Of a DNA stretch of 64,000 nt, positions 49,601 through 59,777 are shown one piece after another; the first letter of the stretch is position 1, and every line of letters starts with the position of its first letter. The position numbers were made by a program, and so were the translations under genes. A model generated the notes under the pieces. That model was not told where the DNA came from. It made no database searches and was given only the letters and a program-made list of their open reading frames with translations. Source of the DNA: Microvirga arsenatis (GTDB taxonomy: Bacteria > Pseudomonadota > Alphaproteobacteria > Rhizobiales > Beijerinckiaceae); contig NZ_JAAAXJ010000002.1 of assembly GCF_009910705.1 (NCBI RefSeq), positions 62,001-126,000 on the forward strand. The letters are read 5' to 3'.

Positions 49601-50215
49601 ATGGCGCAAGACAAACGAGGCCGCCCGCCCGAGCCGCCGGTCGATGAAGTGCTGAACGAAGCCATCCAGGAAGAGACCGGCGACGACTTCGTCGCAGGAC
49701 CGACCCAGCGCAACGAGGTCGGCAACACCAAGCGCGCGGCCGCGAAGGCCACCGGCACGATGGGTGCCTCGAAGAAGCTCGATCCCGACCTCGACATCGG
49801 CCATGTGGACGACAACCGGGTCACGAGCGGCTCCAGGGCCGGCCTTCACTCCTTCAAGGAGGTGCCGGAGGAGGAAGACGACGATGCCGGCTTCCAGATG
49901 TCGAACGAGGAGATCGCCGAGAGCGTCAATACCACCGCCAACAAGAGCCCTGCCCCCCGCCCGGCCCGCACGGATGCCGCGACGGGCAACGGCAGCATGA
50001 GCGGCGGTGCAGCCTCCCGGGCCCGGGTGCCTGCGCCCGGCAACGCGGTGGACGTGCCCAAGGGAACCCTGGTGCTCGGCCACCCGACCGCCAGCCAGTC
50101 CGGCGGGAAATCCACCTCCTCCACGGGCGGCGAGAAGCCGCCGAAGCGCTCGGCCCGCGCCCATAGCGGCCAGCAGCAGCGGCCCCTCTCCAAGGGCGGC
50201 ACCGAGGAGCGGTAA
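49601..50215 (+). CDS. Hydrophilic hypothetical protein, 204 residues
   Basis: A highly polar, acidic-then-basic protein (PEPPVDEVLNEAIQEETGDD near the start; a Ser/Gly/Lys-rich C-terminus) without Cys and with few hydrophobic residues, so probably disordered. I recognise no domain. AAGAGGAATAGCCC precedes the ATG at 49601. It belongs to a group of small charged genes in this part of the window and may be a stress or desiccation protein, which is only a guess. Confidence 0.65.
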   Translation: MAQDKRGRPPEPPVDEVLNEAIQEETGDDFVAGPTQRNEVGNTKRAAAKATGTMGASKKLDPDLDIGHVDDNRVTSGSRAGLHSFKEVPEEEDDDAGFQMSNEEIAESVNTTANKSPAPRPARTDAATGNGSMSGGAASRARVPAPGNAVDVPKGTLVLGHPTASQSGGKSTSSTGGEKPPKRSARAHSGQQQRPLSKGGTEER

Positions 50216-50229
50216 GCCGCCCAGCACAC

Positions 50230-50263
50230 GTCATCCCGGACGGCGAGGCCGATCCGGGATGAC
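50230..50263. repeat. Short B-related inverted repeat
   Basis: GTCATCCCGGA (50230-50240) and TCCGGGATGAC (50253-50263) are perfect 11-base inverted arms around 12 bases. The GTCATCCC/GGGATGAC ends resemble the TGTCATCCCC/GGAATGACA ends of the B-type element at 16772-16902. Confidence 0.6.
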
Positions 50264-50374
50264 CCTGCCGCATAGCTGTCTCTACGGAAGACGGAGTGAC
50301 AGCCCCGTGCCGCCCGCTTTATGGATTGTTCAGCCGAACCGGCAGTGACGACATAAACGGTTGAGGAAACGCTC

Positions 50375-51466
50375 ATGGACAGAAGAAACGTTCTCAAAGG
50401 CGCAGGCTTGGCAGCCGTCGCGGGCGCCGTCGCCTCCCCGGCCATCGCGCAGGCGCAGCCGGAGATCCGCTGGCGCATGGCCTCCGCCTATCCGAAGAGC
50501 CTGGACACCCTGTTCGGCGCGGGCGAGATGATCGCCAAGCGCGTGGCCGCCGCCACCGACAACAAGTTCCAGATCCAGCCTTTCGCGGCGGGCGAGATCG
50601 TCGGCGCGCTCCAGACCCTCGACGCCACCCAGAACGGCACGGTCGAGTGCTCCTACACCCTGTCGAGCTTCTTCATCGGCAAGGATCCGACCTTCATGTT
50701 CGAGACCTCCGTGCCGTGGGGCATGAACGTGCGCCAGCACAATGCCTGGATGTATTTCGGCGGTGGCCTCGATCTCGTGCGCGAGTTCATGAAGGATTAC
50801 AACGTGTATCCCATCCCGGCGGGCCAGACGGGCGCGCAGATGGGCGGCTGGTTCCGCAAGGAGATCAACTCCGTCGCAGACCTTCAGGGCCTCAAGATGC
50901 GCATCGCCGGCATGGGCGGCCAGATCATGCAGAAGCTCGGCGTGGTGCCGCAGGTGCTCGCCGCCGGCGACATCTATCCGGCGCTGGAGCGCGGCACCCT
51001 CGATGCGGTGGAGTTCTCCGGCCCGCACGACGACGAGAAGCTCGGCTTCGTGAAGGTCGCCAAGTACTACTACTATCCCGGCTTCTGGGAAGGCGGCGCG
51101 CAGCCCTCGCTCTACGTGAACATGAACAAGTGGAACGAGCTGCCTGCCCATTACAAGGCCATCCTCGAGGCCGCCTGCGCCGAGGCCAATGCCCTGTGCG
51201 TGGCGAAGTACGACGCGCAGAACGCGGAGGCGATCCGCCGCCTCGTGGGCCAGGGCGTGCAGCTTCGCCCCTTCCCGCGCGACGTGATGGAGCAGAGCTA
51301 CCGGGAAGCCTACAAGCTCTACGGCGAACTCGCGGCCTCCAACGCCAAGTTCAAGAAGATGTTCGATTCCTGGAACGCCTTCCGCGAGAAGGAGCTCACC
51401 TGGTTCCGCATCGCCGAGTTGCCCTTCGACTACTTCGTGAACCAGCAGCAGGGCCAGCCGCGCTAA
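50375..51466 (+). CDS. TRAP transporter substrate-binding protein, DctP family
   Basis: This 363-residue periplasmic protein has a Tat-like signal (MDRRNVLKGAGLAAVAGAVA) and a DctP/TAXI-type fold, with WRMASAYPKSLDTLFGAGEM, ADLQGLKMRIAGMGGQIMQKLG and DAVEFSGPHDDEKLG. The FWEGGAQPSLYVNMNKWNEL segment is common in the subgroup that binds 2-oxo acids or lactate-like ligands. No DctQ/DctM permease genes are adjacent, so it is an orphan here. An intrinsic terminator follows at once. Confidence 0.92.
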   Translation: MDRRNVLKGAGLAAVAGAVASPAIAQAQPEIRWRMASAYPKSLDTLFGAGEMIAKRVAAATDNKFQIQPFAAGEIVGALQTLDATQNGTVECSYTLSSFFIGKDPTFMFETSVPWGMNVRQHNAWMYFGGGLDLVREFMKDYNVYPIPAGQTGAQMGGWFRKEINSVADLQGLKMRIAGMGGQIMQKLGVVPQVLAAGDIYPALERGTLDAVEFSGPHDDEKLGFVKVAKYYYYPGFWEGGAQPSLYVNMNKWNELPAHYKAILEAACAEANALCVAKYDAQNAEAIRRLVGQGVQLRPFPRDVMEQSYREAYKLYGELAASNAKFKKMFDSWNAFREKELTWFRIAELPFDYFVNQQQGQPR

Positions 51467-51478
51467 GTGCCCCCCTCG

Positions 51479-51503
51479 AAACGGCGCCTTCGGGCGCCGT
51501 TTT
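51479..51503 (+). terminator. Intrinsic terminator after TRAP binding protein
   Basis: AAACGGCGCC (51479-51488) pairs with GGCGCCGTTT (51493-51502) around a TTCG tetraloop, ending in TTTT. Confidence 0.88.
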
Positions 51504-51585
51504 CATGTGAGGCGCCAAGCGGATCGAAGCTTGGCCCGCTGCGTTGTCTTCCTGACCGACGAAACGATCATGAACGGAGGCCGGC

Positions 51586-51744
51586 ATGACGGACAAAGAC
51601 CGCAACAAGACCGCCGAGCGGGACAAGCACGACCGCAAGGACGACAAGCAGCCTGAGAAGAAGCATCAGGACGAGCTGCTCGACGAGGGCGTGGAGGAGA
51701 CCTTCCCCGCGAGCGATCCCGTTTCCGTGAAGATCACGAAGTAA
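51586..51744 (+). CDS. 52-residue charged protein with FPASDP motif
   Basis: The reading frame starts MTDKDRNKTAERDKHDRKDD, is very rich in Lys, Asp and Glu, and ends DEGVEETFPASDPVSV followed by KITK. The EGVEETFPASDP block recurs at the C-termini of many small alphaproteobacterial proteins of unknown function, as I recall. GGAGG lies seven bases before the ATG at 51586. The motif and ribosome binding site together make this a real gene. It stands alone between a terminator and a convergent transporter. Confidence 0.75.
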   Translation: MTDKDRNKTAERDKHDRKDDKQPEKKHQDELLDEGVEETFPASDPVSVKITK

Positions 51745-51824
51745 GTCAATCTCCACAGGCTGATTCCAAACCTCTGACCTCATCCCGAGGAGGTCAGGGG
51801 ATAATGCCGGACTCTTTGTCCGTA

Positions 51825-52691
51825 TCAGCTGCGGCTCGCCACCGCGACGCCGAGGGCGGCCAAGGCCATGCCGGCGAGCTGGATCGGGCTCAAGGTCTCG
51901 CCGAACAGCGCGAAGGCCATGAGCGCGGCGACCGGCGGCACGAGATAGAGCAGCGTCGCGACGCCCACCACGGCCCCCTGCCGGATCAGGAAGAGCAGCA
52001 GGCCGATCGCGCCGATGGACAGGCCGAAGACGGCCCAGGCCATCGCTCCGATCAGGGGCAGGGTCAGATCCATGCGGCCCTCCTCGGTGAGGAGCATGAG
52101 CGGCAGGGTGACGGCGGCCGCGCCGATGTACTGGATGGTGGCGTTGACGCGCAGGTCCAGGGTGCTGCCGGTGCGCTTCTGCCAGATCGTGCCGAAGGTG
52201 ATGGAGAGCATCCCGAGCACGCAGACGGCGAGCGGAACCGGCGGGATCCCGCTGGCGCCCAGCTTCGGCGCCACCACCAGCGCGGCGCCCAGAAAGCCGA
52301 TGCCGATCCCGGCCCAGCGCCTCGGGGTGACCCGCTCGCCCAGCAGGGGACCTGCGAGCAGCCCCGTCGCGAGGGGCTGGAGCCCCGCCACCAGGGCCGA
52401 GATCCCGGCCGGCAGGCCGTGCCTGACCGACCAGAACACGCCGCCGAGGTAGAACCCGTGCAGGAGGATCCCGGCGATCAGGCAGTTGCGCCAGTCGCTC
52501 CAGCGCCGCGGCCAGGAGGCTCCCGCCGCCATGACGATGCCCGCCAGGACGAGGGTGGCAAGGACGTAGCGTACGAACAGGAACGTCAGTGGTTCAGCGT
52601 AAGGCGCCACGAGCCGTGCCACGATGAAGCCGGTGGCCCAGATGAGGACGAAGAGCGGCGGCGCGAGGCGGGCAAAGAGGGAGGAGCTCAT
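51825..52691 (-). CDS. EamA/DMT-family transporter
   Basis: This 288-residue inner-membrane protein has ten hydrophobic segments in two EamA repeats (LIWATGFIVARLVAPYAEPL; LYLVPPVAALMAFALFGE). It ends GMALAALGVAVASRS. It is of the RhaT/YedA-like type; the substrate is unknown. It is the third DMT transporter in the window and is not close in sequence to the other two. Confidence 0.87.
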   Translation of the reverse strand: MSSSLFARLAPPLFVLIWATGFIVARLVAPYAEPLTFLFVRYVLATLVLAGIVMAAGASWPRRWSDWRNCLIAGILLHGFYLGGVFWSVRHGLPAGISALVAGLQPLATGLLAGPLLGERVTPRRWAGIGIGFLGAALVVAPKLGASGIPPVPLAVCVLGMLSITFGTIWQKRTGSTLDLRVNATIQYIGAAAVTLPLMLLTEEGRMDLTLPLIGAMAWAVFGLSIGAIGLLLFLIRQGAVVGVATLLYLVPPVAALMAFALFGETLSPIQLAGMALAALGVAVASRS

Positions 52692-52838
52692 GGGGCGATG
52701 CGAAGCGGAAGCCGTAGGAGAGGAATCGCCTTGTAGGCCCGAGCCTCGGTGTTTGTCGATTCGTGAAGCCTCATCCCAATGTCGACCTGTGCGCCTGAGT
52801 CATGACCTGCGGATCGTTGGGTGGAATGGCGCGTGTTT

Positions 52839-52865
52839 CCCCTCCCTCCTTGTGGGGGATAGGGC
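52839..52865 (+). repeat. Degenerate C-type repeat
   Basis: CCCCTCCCTCCTTGTGGGGG followed by ATAGGGC resembles the C-type hairpin at 3444 and 28754 but is diverged. Confidence 0.4.
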
Positions 52866-52955
52866 TCGGGACGTCTCAACTTGAGCAGACCGCAGGCCCT
52901 GCTTGCTTGCCCTTAATCCCTGCCGCACCATCTCCAGCACCTGGAGACCCTGCTG

Positions 52956-53846
52956 TTGAACCGCCTTCGCCTCTGGCTCGAACTCCTCGCCATCGCCTCC
53001 ACCCGCTTCGTGCTGCACGACGCCTGGGCGATCGCGAGCCATATCGCCCTCTCGGTGCTGACCTCGATGTTCCCCTTCCTCATCCTGGTCACGGCGCTGG
53101 CAAGCCTGTTCGGCACCGGGACCCTGGCGGACGAGGTGGCGGACATCATCCTGGAGGCCTGGCCGCGGGAGATCGCGGGGCCCATCGCGGGCGAGGTGCA
53201 CAACATCCTCTCTGTCCGGCGCAGCGACGTGGTCACGCTCGGCCTGGTGCTGGCGCTCTATTTCGCTTCGAGCGGCGTGGAGAGCCTGCGGGTCGGGCTC
53301 AACCGCGCCTATGGGGTGCGCGAGACCCGCGCCTGGTGGCTGACGCGGCTCGAATCCATCGCCTTCGTGATCGCCGGCGCCCTCATGCTGCTCGCTCTGG
53401 CCCTGCTCGTGGTGCTCGGCCCCCTTCTGTGGCGCATCGTGCTCGCCTGGGTGCCGGCGCTCAAGCCCTTCGACGGGCTGATCGCCTTCCTGCGCATCGG
53501 CGTGGCGACCATCGTCATCGTGGCGGGGCTGCTGCTCGCCTACAAGCTCATCCCGTCGGGACGGCGCAGCTTCCGCGCGGTGCTGCCGGGCGTGGGCGTG
53601 ACGCTGGCTCTCTGGCTCCTCGGCGGCTTCGCCTTCAGCTGGTACCTGGAATTCTACCCGGCGGCCTATGCCTCCACCTATGGGGGCCTCGCCACCGCCA
53701 TGGTGGCCCTGATCTTCCTCTATACGCTCTCCGCCATCTTCCTCTTCGGCGGCGAGCTCAACGGAACCATTATCCTCGCCAAGCGGCGGCGCCTGGGCAA
53801 GGAGCCGAAGCCGCAGCACATGAACGACCTGATCGCGTTGCCTTAG
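52956..53846 (+). CDS. YihY/BrkB-family inner membrane protein
   Basis: This 296-residue protein has six hydrophobic segments and the family pattern: HIALSVLTSMFPFLILVTAL, YFASSGVESLRVGLNRAYGV, then PGVGVTLALWLLGGFAFSWY and FGGELNG near the end. The family was once annotated as ribonuclease BN, wrongly; the function is unproven. A TTG at 52956 behind CTGGAGACCC is the best start; no ATG precedes the conserved region. Confidence 0.88.
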   Translation: MNRLRLWLELLAIASTRFVLHDAWAIASHIALSVLTSMFPFLILVTALASLFGTGTLADEVADIILEAWPREIAGPIAGEVHNILSVRRSDVVTLGLVLALYFASSGVESLRVGLNRAYGVRETRAWWLTRLESIAFVIAGALMLLALALLVVLGPLLWRIVLAWVPALKPFDGLIAFLRIGVATIVIVAGLLLAYKLIPSGRRSFRAVLPGVGVTLALWLLGGFAFSWYLEFYPAAYASTYGGLATAMVALIFLYTLSAIFLFGGELNGTIILAKRRRLGKEPKPQHMNDLIALP

Positions 53847-53867
53847 CGACCAGCCGGCTGAGGCTGG

Positions 53868-53987
53868 TCAAGGGGTCAGGATCGCCATCAGGACGAGGCC
53901 GAACAGGCCCAGGGCGGCAATGCCGATGAGGCTGAGCCAAGGATATCTGCGTTCACGGTCCGGATCCAAGAGCACGCCTCTCTTCAT
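53868..53987 (-). CDS. 39-residue single-span membrane miniprotein
   Basis: The frame reads MKRGVLLDPDRERRYPWLSL and then one hydrophobic segment to LVLMAILTP. Charged N-terminal residues followed by about 20 hydrophobic ones give a clear membrane topology. No family is recognised and the ribosome binding site is weak. It lies 39 bases downstream of another membrane miniprotein on the same strand, which makes chance less likely. Confidence 0.5.
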   Translation of the reverse strand: MKRGVLLDPDRERRYPWLSLIGIAALGLFGLVLMAILTP

Positions 53988-54026
53988 GGGCCCACGAGAC
54001 AGTCTGGCTGCTCGAGCGAGCGGTTG

Positions 54027-54170
54027 TCAGTTCCCGAGCGTCACGATCCAGAAGCAGAGGCCCAGCCCGACAATGACGGCGAGCCAGTTCAGGGAGCGGT
54101 CGAAGACCAGGTGCCATGATGCCGGAATGCTCTGAACCGGCTTCTTCTGCGGAGGGAGATCGACAGGCAT
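54027..54170 (-). CDS. 47-residue single-span membrane miniprotein
   Basis: The frame starts MPVDLPPQKKPVQSIPASWH, has LVFDRSLNW and a hydrophobic segment AVIVGLGLCFWIVTLGN to the stop at 54027. GGAG lies about ten bases before the ATG. The Pro/Lys-rich N-terminus and single membrane span look natural. No family is recognised. It is probably co-transcribed with the 39-residue gene downstream. Confidence 0.55.
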   Translation of the reverse strand: MPVDLPPQKKPVQSIPASWHLVFDRSLNWLAVIVGLGLCFWIVTLGN

Positions 54171-54275
54171 GGCTCATGCTCCAAAGCCTGAGAAGCTTCG
54201 AGACGCACCATGCGCCCAAAAGGGCAGCGGCCGACCAGGGAGTCGCTGATCGTCACACCCTGCACGGGCAATGCG

Positions 54276-54536
54276 TCATTTGTGAGGACCACTGCATCTG
54301 CGGGCTCCTCGCAGCTGAGGAGCCTGCGGCGCCTGCTCCAGCATGGGAGGAAACGAGCCGACGAGCTGGGCGCGGAACCAGAGTTCCACCCGGCATGTCT
54401 GCGCCAGGCAGCGGGCCCATTCGTTCGCGAGCTCGCGGTCCTCGCTCTTGAGCTGATGTCTGAAGAAGGCTCCGGTCGATCGGTCGATGACAAGAGCCTG
54501 ATAGCCCTGATCTGAATGAAATTGGGAAATCATCAT
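54276..54536 (-). CDS. Hypothetical protein, 86 residues
   Basis: The protein (MMISQFHSDQGYQALVIDRS..., then LKSEDRELANEWARCLAQTC) has balanced composition and a predicted alpha/beta pattern, unlike the arginine-rich shadow frames around it. No domain is recognised. Tandem ATG codons at 54536 and 54533 are possible starts. It lies between two other small genes on the same strand. Confidence 0.5.
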   Translation of the reverse strand: MMISQFHSDQGYQALVIDRSTGAFFRHQLKSEDRELANEWARCLAQTCRVELWFRAQLVGSFPPMLEQAPQAPQLRGARRCSGPHK

Positions 54537-54682
54537 GACCTCGAAATCTGGAATGCTTCGAGGGGCGGAATTGCGCCTTAAAGAACGGCAGCCGATTCAC
54601 GAGCTGCGATTCCCGGCAATCTACTGCCGGAATGAGGCTTTTGAAGGGTATCCTCCCGGCACCTGAAGGGAACCCTGGCAGG

Positions 54683-54907
54683 CTAGATGATGGCGGCCCC
54701 ATCGGATCGCACCCGCTCGTCCCCAATCTGGCGCACGAGCTTGCCGGCCTCCTCGGCGCTGACATGGATGCGCACCAGCGTCCATTCCTTCTCCGATTTC
54801 CACAGCCGGAACGAGAGCATGAACCCGTCGCCGTCCCTCTGCGCGTCGGCATGGGTAGCATCGGGCAGGTCGTAGGGGCCGAGGCCGTCGAAGGTGATCT
54901 GTCCCAC
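54683..54907 (-). CDS. Hypothetical protein, 74 residues
   Basis: The frame begins at a GTG at 54907 behind GGAGAGCCCT. It reads MGQITFDGLGPYDLPDATHA, then GFMLSFRLWKSEKEWTLVRI and HVSAEEAGKLVRQIGDE. This is a beta-rich fold with a terminal helix and natural composition. No known family. The stop at 54683 is clean. It probably belongs with the other small minus-strand genes of 53.9-54.9 kb. Confidence 0.6.
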   Translation of the reverse strand: MGQITFDGLGPYDLPDATHADAQRDGDGFMLSFRLWKSEKEWTLVRIHVSAEEAGKLVRQIGDERVRSDGAAII

Positions 54908-54981
54908 AGGGCTCTCCGGTTACGATGATCGAAAGCCAACGGTCGAAAGCAGAACAGGTTCATCCGTCCATGGTTCAGGCC

Positions 54982-55012
54982 AAACGAAAACGGCCGGGCA
55001 TCAGCCCGGCCG
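54982..55012 (-). terminator. Intrinsic terminator of cpdB
   Basis: On the minus strand CGGCCGGGC (55012-55004) pairs with GCCCGGCCG (54999-54991) around TGAT, followed by TTTTCGTTT. It lies 25 bases after the cpdB stop. Confidence 0.85.
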
Positions 55013-55036
55013 CCGCGCGTCTCGATGCGGGGTCGA

Positions 55037-56980
<1,944 letters not shown>

Positions 56981-57100
56981 GGTCTTCCCTTGGGTCTTGT
57001 TGCGAAACAGGGTTCGCCTTAGCCGAGAGAAGCACAGGTTTTGTGACAAGATCAATATAGCTGGCTAAGCGGGGCTAAGATTTCACCGTCCTCCCTGTCC

Positions 57101-57188
57101 GTCATCACCGGCCTTGTCCCGGTGATCTCGATTGGAAAGGTGCCGAGCCTCACAGGATCGGGATGGCCGGGACAAGCCCGGCCATGAC
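57101..57188 (+). repeat. A-type composite palindromic repeat, copy A2
   Basis: GTCATCACCGGCCTTGTCCC then GGTGATCTCGAT form the left arm; ATCGGGATGGCCGGGACAAG then CCCGGCCATGAC form the right arm. Length and layout match copy A1, with variable sequence between the arms. It lies between cpdB and the PLP enzyme gene. Confidence 0.75.
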
Positions 57189-57199
57189 CTGGGCGGGTG

Positions 57200-58351
57200 T
57201 CACCCTCGCAGCGCCTCGTCGAGGTCGCGGAAGAGGTCCTCGACATCCTCGATCCCGGTGGAGAGGCGCAGCAGGTCCGGCGGGCAGGGCGTGCCCGGCC
57301 CCTCGATGGAGGCGCGGTGCTCGATCAGGCTCTCGACGCCGCCGAGCGACGTCGCCCGCTTCCACAGGCCCACCCGGGCCGCCGTGCGGATCGCCGCCGC
57401 CTCGCCTTCCGAGACCTGGATCGACAGCATGTAGCCGAAGCCGTTTTCCATCTGCCGGGCGGCGATGTCGTGACCGGGATGCTGCGGCAGGCCGGGATAG
57501 AGCACGCGGGCCACCTTGGGATGAGCGGAGAAGCGCTGGGCGAGGTCGAGCGCGCTTTTCGCCTGCGCCGCCGTGCGCACATGGAGCGTGCGCATGCCGC
57601 GCATGAGGAGATAGGCCTCGAAGGGGCCGAGGATCGCGCCCTGCATCTTGCGGATGCCGGCGATGCGGGCCCAGAACTCATCCGCCCTGGCGCCGGCGAG
57701 CGCGCCCGCCACCACGTCGGAATGGCCGTTGAGCACCTTCGTCGCCGCATGCATGACGATGTCGGCGCCCAGCGTCAGGGGGCGGGTGTGGACCGGCGAG
57801 GCGGTGGTGGAATCGACCGCGAGCCGCGCCCCGGCCGCATGGGCGATCTCGGCGGCGCCGGCGATGTCGGTGATGGTCCAGAGCGGGTTGGAGGGGGTCT
57901 CGATCCAGACGAGCTTGGTCTCCCCTGGCTTCACCGCCTCGCGCAAGGAATCGAGGTTGTCCGTCTCCACGAAATCGACCTTGAGGCCCCAGCGCACGGC
58001 CTCCGTCATCAGCCAGTTGCGCAGGGCCCAGTACATGACCTTGGAGGCCACGACGTGATCGCCCGGATCGAGCGCCTGGAACACGGCGGTCGCCGCCGCC
58101 ATGCCGGAGGAGAACAGGAGGGCGCCGGCCTCGGCCTCCTCCAGCATCGCCAGCACCGCCTCCGCCTCGCGAACCGTGGCGTTGTCGGGCCTTCCATAGA
58201 CGAAGCCGGAGGAATAGGCGTTGTCCTCATCGCGGATATAGGTGGTCGCCACGTGGATGGGCGGCACGACCGCCTTGGTGATCGGGTCCACATGGCCCAT
58301 GGCCTGAGCCGTGAGGCTGCGCTTCGACCATGGGGAACGCGATGATGGCAT
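57200..58351 (-). CDS. Cys/Met metabolism PLP-dependent enzyme (cystathionine lyase/synthase type)
   Basis: This 383-residue PLP enzyme of the trans-sulfuration family has the cofactor lysine in HAATKVLNGHSDVVAGAL, phosphate-binding YGRPDNATV and FSSGMAAATAVF, and WIETPSNPLWTITDI. The C-terminal RVGLWKRATSLGGVESLIEH with SLGGVESL is typical of cystathionine gamma-synthase or beta-lyase. The exact reaction (metB, metC or a gamma-lyase) cannot be settled from sequence. It is divergent from tspO with a 68-base gap to the chosen tspO start. Confidence 0.9.
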   Translation of the reverse strand: MPSSRSPWSKRSLTAQAMGHVDPITKAVVPPIHVATTYIRDEDNAYSSGFVYGRPDNATVREAEAVLAMLEEAEAGALLFSSGMAAATAVFQALDPGDHVVASKVMYWALRNWLMTEAVRWGLKVDFVETDNLDSLREAVKPGETKLVWIETPSNPLWTITDIAGAAEIAHAAGARLAVDSTTASPVHTRPLTLGADIVMHAATKVLNGHSDVVAGALAGARADEFWARIAGIRKMQGAILGPFEAYLLMRGMRTLHVRTAAQAKSALDLAQRFSAHPKVARVLYPGLPQHPGHDIAARQMENGFGYMLSIQVSEGEAAAIRTAARVGLWKRATSLGGVESLIEHRASIEGPGTPCPPDLLRLSTGIEDVEDLFRDLDEALRG

Positions 58352-58419
58352 AGGGAACCTCCGGGGAGCGTGACAGGTTGCGTCACAGGATCGACGCCGT
58401 CTTTAAAGGGAATCCGGGG

Positions 58420-58929
58420 ATGCATACAGACCAAACTGCGCCGGGCAGCCATGCCATGCCGCCGCTGCCGCGCTTTCTCGTGGCCGTGCTGCCGGTGGCG
58501 GCCGTGGCGGTCTCGGCGAGCCTCGTCACGCAGCCCAACATCCCGACCTGGTACGCGAGCCTGCAGAAGCCGGCTTTCACCCCGCCGAACTGGGCGTTCC
58601 CGGCGGCCTGGACGGTGCTTTACGCCCTGATGGCCTATGCGCTCTGGCGGATCCTGAGCCTTCCCGAAGGCCGGCCCGGCCGCAGGGCGGCGATCGGGGC
58701 GTTCTTCGTGCAGCTCGCCCTGAACGGAACGTGGTCCTTCGCCTTCTTCGGCGGGCGGAGCCCCGCGGCGGGCCTGGTGGTGATCGCGGCCCTGATCGTG
58801 GCGATCCTCGCCACGATTCGCGCGTTCTGGCGGCTGGACCGCCCGGCGGGCCTGCTGCTCGTGCCCTATCTCGCGTGGGTGGCCTATGCGACCCTGCTCA
58901 ACGGCACGATCTGGCGGCTCAACGGCTGA
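58420..58929 (+). CDS. tspO: TspO/MBR family tryptophan-rich sensory protein
   Basis: This 169-residue protein has five hydrophobic segments and the family signature WYASLQKPAFTPPNWAFPA, then WTVLYALMAYALWRI, NGTWSFAFFGG and LNGTIWRLNG. TspO binds porphyrins or cholesterol-like ligands in the membrane and modulates stress and pigment responses. The start is uncertain: the ATGs at 58420 and 58456 are both possible, and the one at 58378 is less likely. Its stop abuts the stop of convergent hpt. Confidence 0.88.
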   Translation: MHTDQTAPGSHAMPPLPRFLVAVLPVAAVAVSASLVTQPNIPTWYASLQKPAFTPPNWAFPAAWTVLYALMAYALWRILSLPEGRPGRRAAIGAFFVQLALNGTWSFAFFGGRSPAAGLVVIAALIVAILATIRAFWRLDRPAGLLLVPYLAWVAYATLLNGTIWRLNG

Positions 58930-59505
58930 TCAGGCTTCCCGCGCGTCGAACAGGTCCGGGTCCTTGTCGTGATGGTCGAGGACGCCGACGAAGGGCAGCT
59001 GCCGGTAGGAATGGGCCACGTCCATGCCGTAGCCGATCACGAACACGTCGGGGCAGGTGAAGCCCACGTAGTCCGGCTGGATCTGCACGGCGCGCTTGCC
59101 CGGCTTTTCCAGCAGCACGGCGGTCTTCACGCTCTTGGCGCCGCGGGCCATGAGGAGGTCCTTGGCGAAGGTGACGGTGCGGCCCGATTCCAGGATGTCG
59201 TCCACGAGCAGCACGTCGCGCCCGCGCACGTCGCTCTCTACGTCGCGCAGGATGGTGACGGTGCCGGTGGAGACGGTGCCGTCCAGGTAGCTCGACAGGT
59301 GGACGAACTCGACCTGAGGCGTGAGCCCGGCCCGGTGCAGGGCGCGGATCAGATCGGCCGCGAACATGAAGCTGCCCTTGAGCACCGCCACGACGAGCAG
59401 GTTTTCGGGCTTGGCGGCCGCGATTTCCTGGGCCAGCGCCTCGTTGCGCCTGGCGATGGTGTCTTCGTCGAAGAGAACCCGGATGCGGTGGGCAGTGCTC
59501 ATCAT
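58930..59505 (-). CDS. hpt: Hypoxanthine phosphoribosyltransferase
   Basis: This 191-residue type I phosphoribosyltransferase salvages hypoxanthine and guanine to IMP and GMP using PRPP. The PRPP motif VLLVDDILESGRT, the VLKGSFMFAADLIRAL loop with Lys-Gly-Ser, and FVIGYGMDVAHSYRQLPFVG at the C-terminus are diagnostic. Tandem ATGs at 59505 and 59502 mark the start. It shares the tail-to-tail boundary with tspO without a gap. Confidence 0.95.
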   Translation of the reverse strand: MMSTAHRIRVLFDEDTIARRNEALAQEIAAAKPENLLVVAVLKGSFMFAADLIRALHRAGLTPQVEFVHLSSYLDGTVSTGTVTILRDVESDVRGRDVLLVDDILESGRTVTFAKDLLMARGAKSVKTAVLLEKPGKRAVQIQPDYVGFTCPDVFVIGYGMDVAHSYRQLPFVGVLDHHDKDPDLFDAREA

Positions 59506-59777
59506 GATCGTCCAGAAAAGAAATATGAAGGCTCTCGAAGCCGCCCCTTCACGACCACGCCTGCTCCGGGAAGTCAAACGGAGTTGGCGGATTTTCAAGC
59601 GAATGCGTGAGGCCGTGCCGTCCGCTTCCGCTCCTGCGGCAATGTCCCGCGAGAGGCTCGCTTCCCGTCTCAGGTCCGCAAGTTTATGGCTTGCTAACCA
59701 TGATGGGGCCATAAGGAAGCGAATCGCGGCCTTCTCCCGCCATAGGCCCGCAACGCTCAAGGACGGCTCGAAGACGT

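Noticed and set aside
54600..54660. Imperfect hairpin ATTCCCGGCA...TGCCGGAAT between two small minus-strand genes
   Set aside because: Its T-rich side is on the strand without a gene, so a terminator role is not supported.
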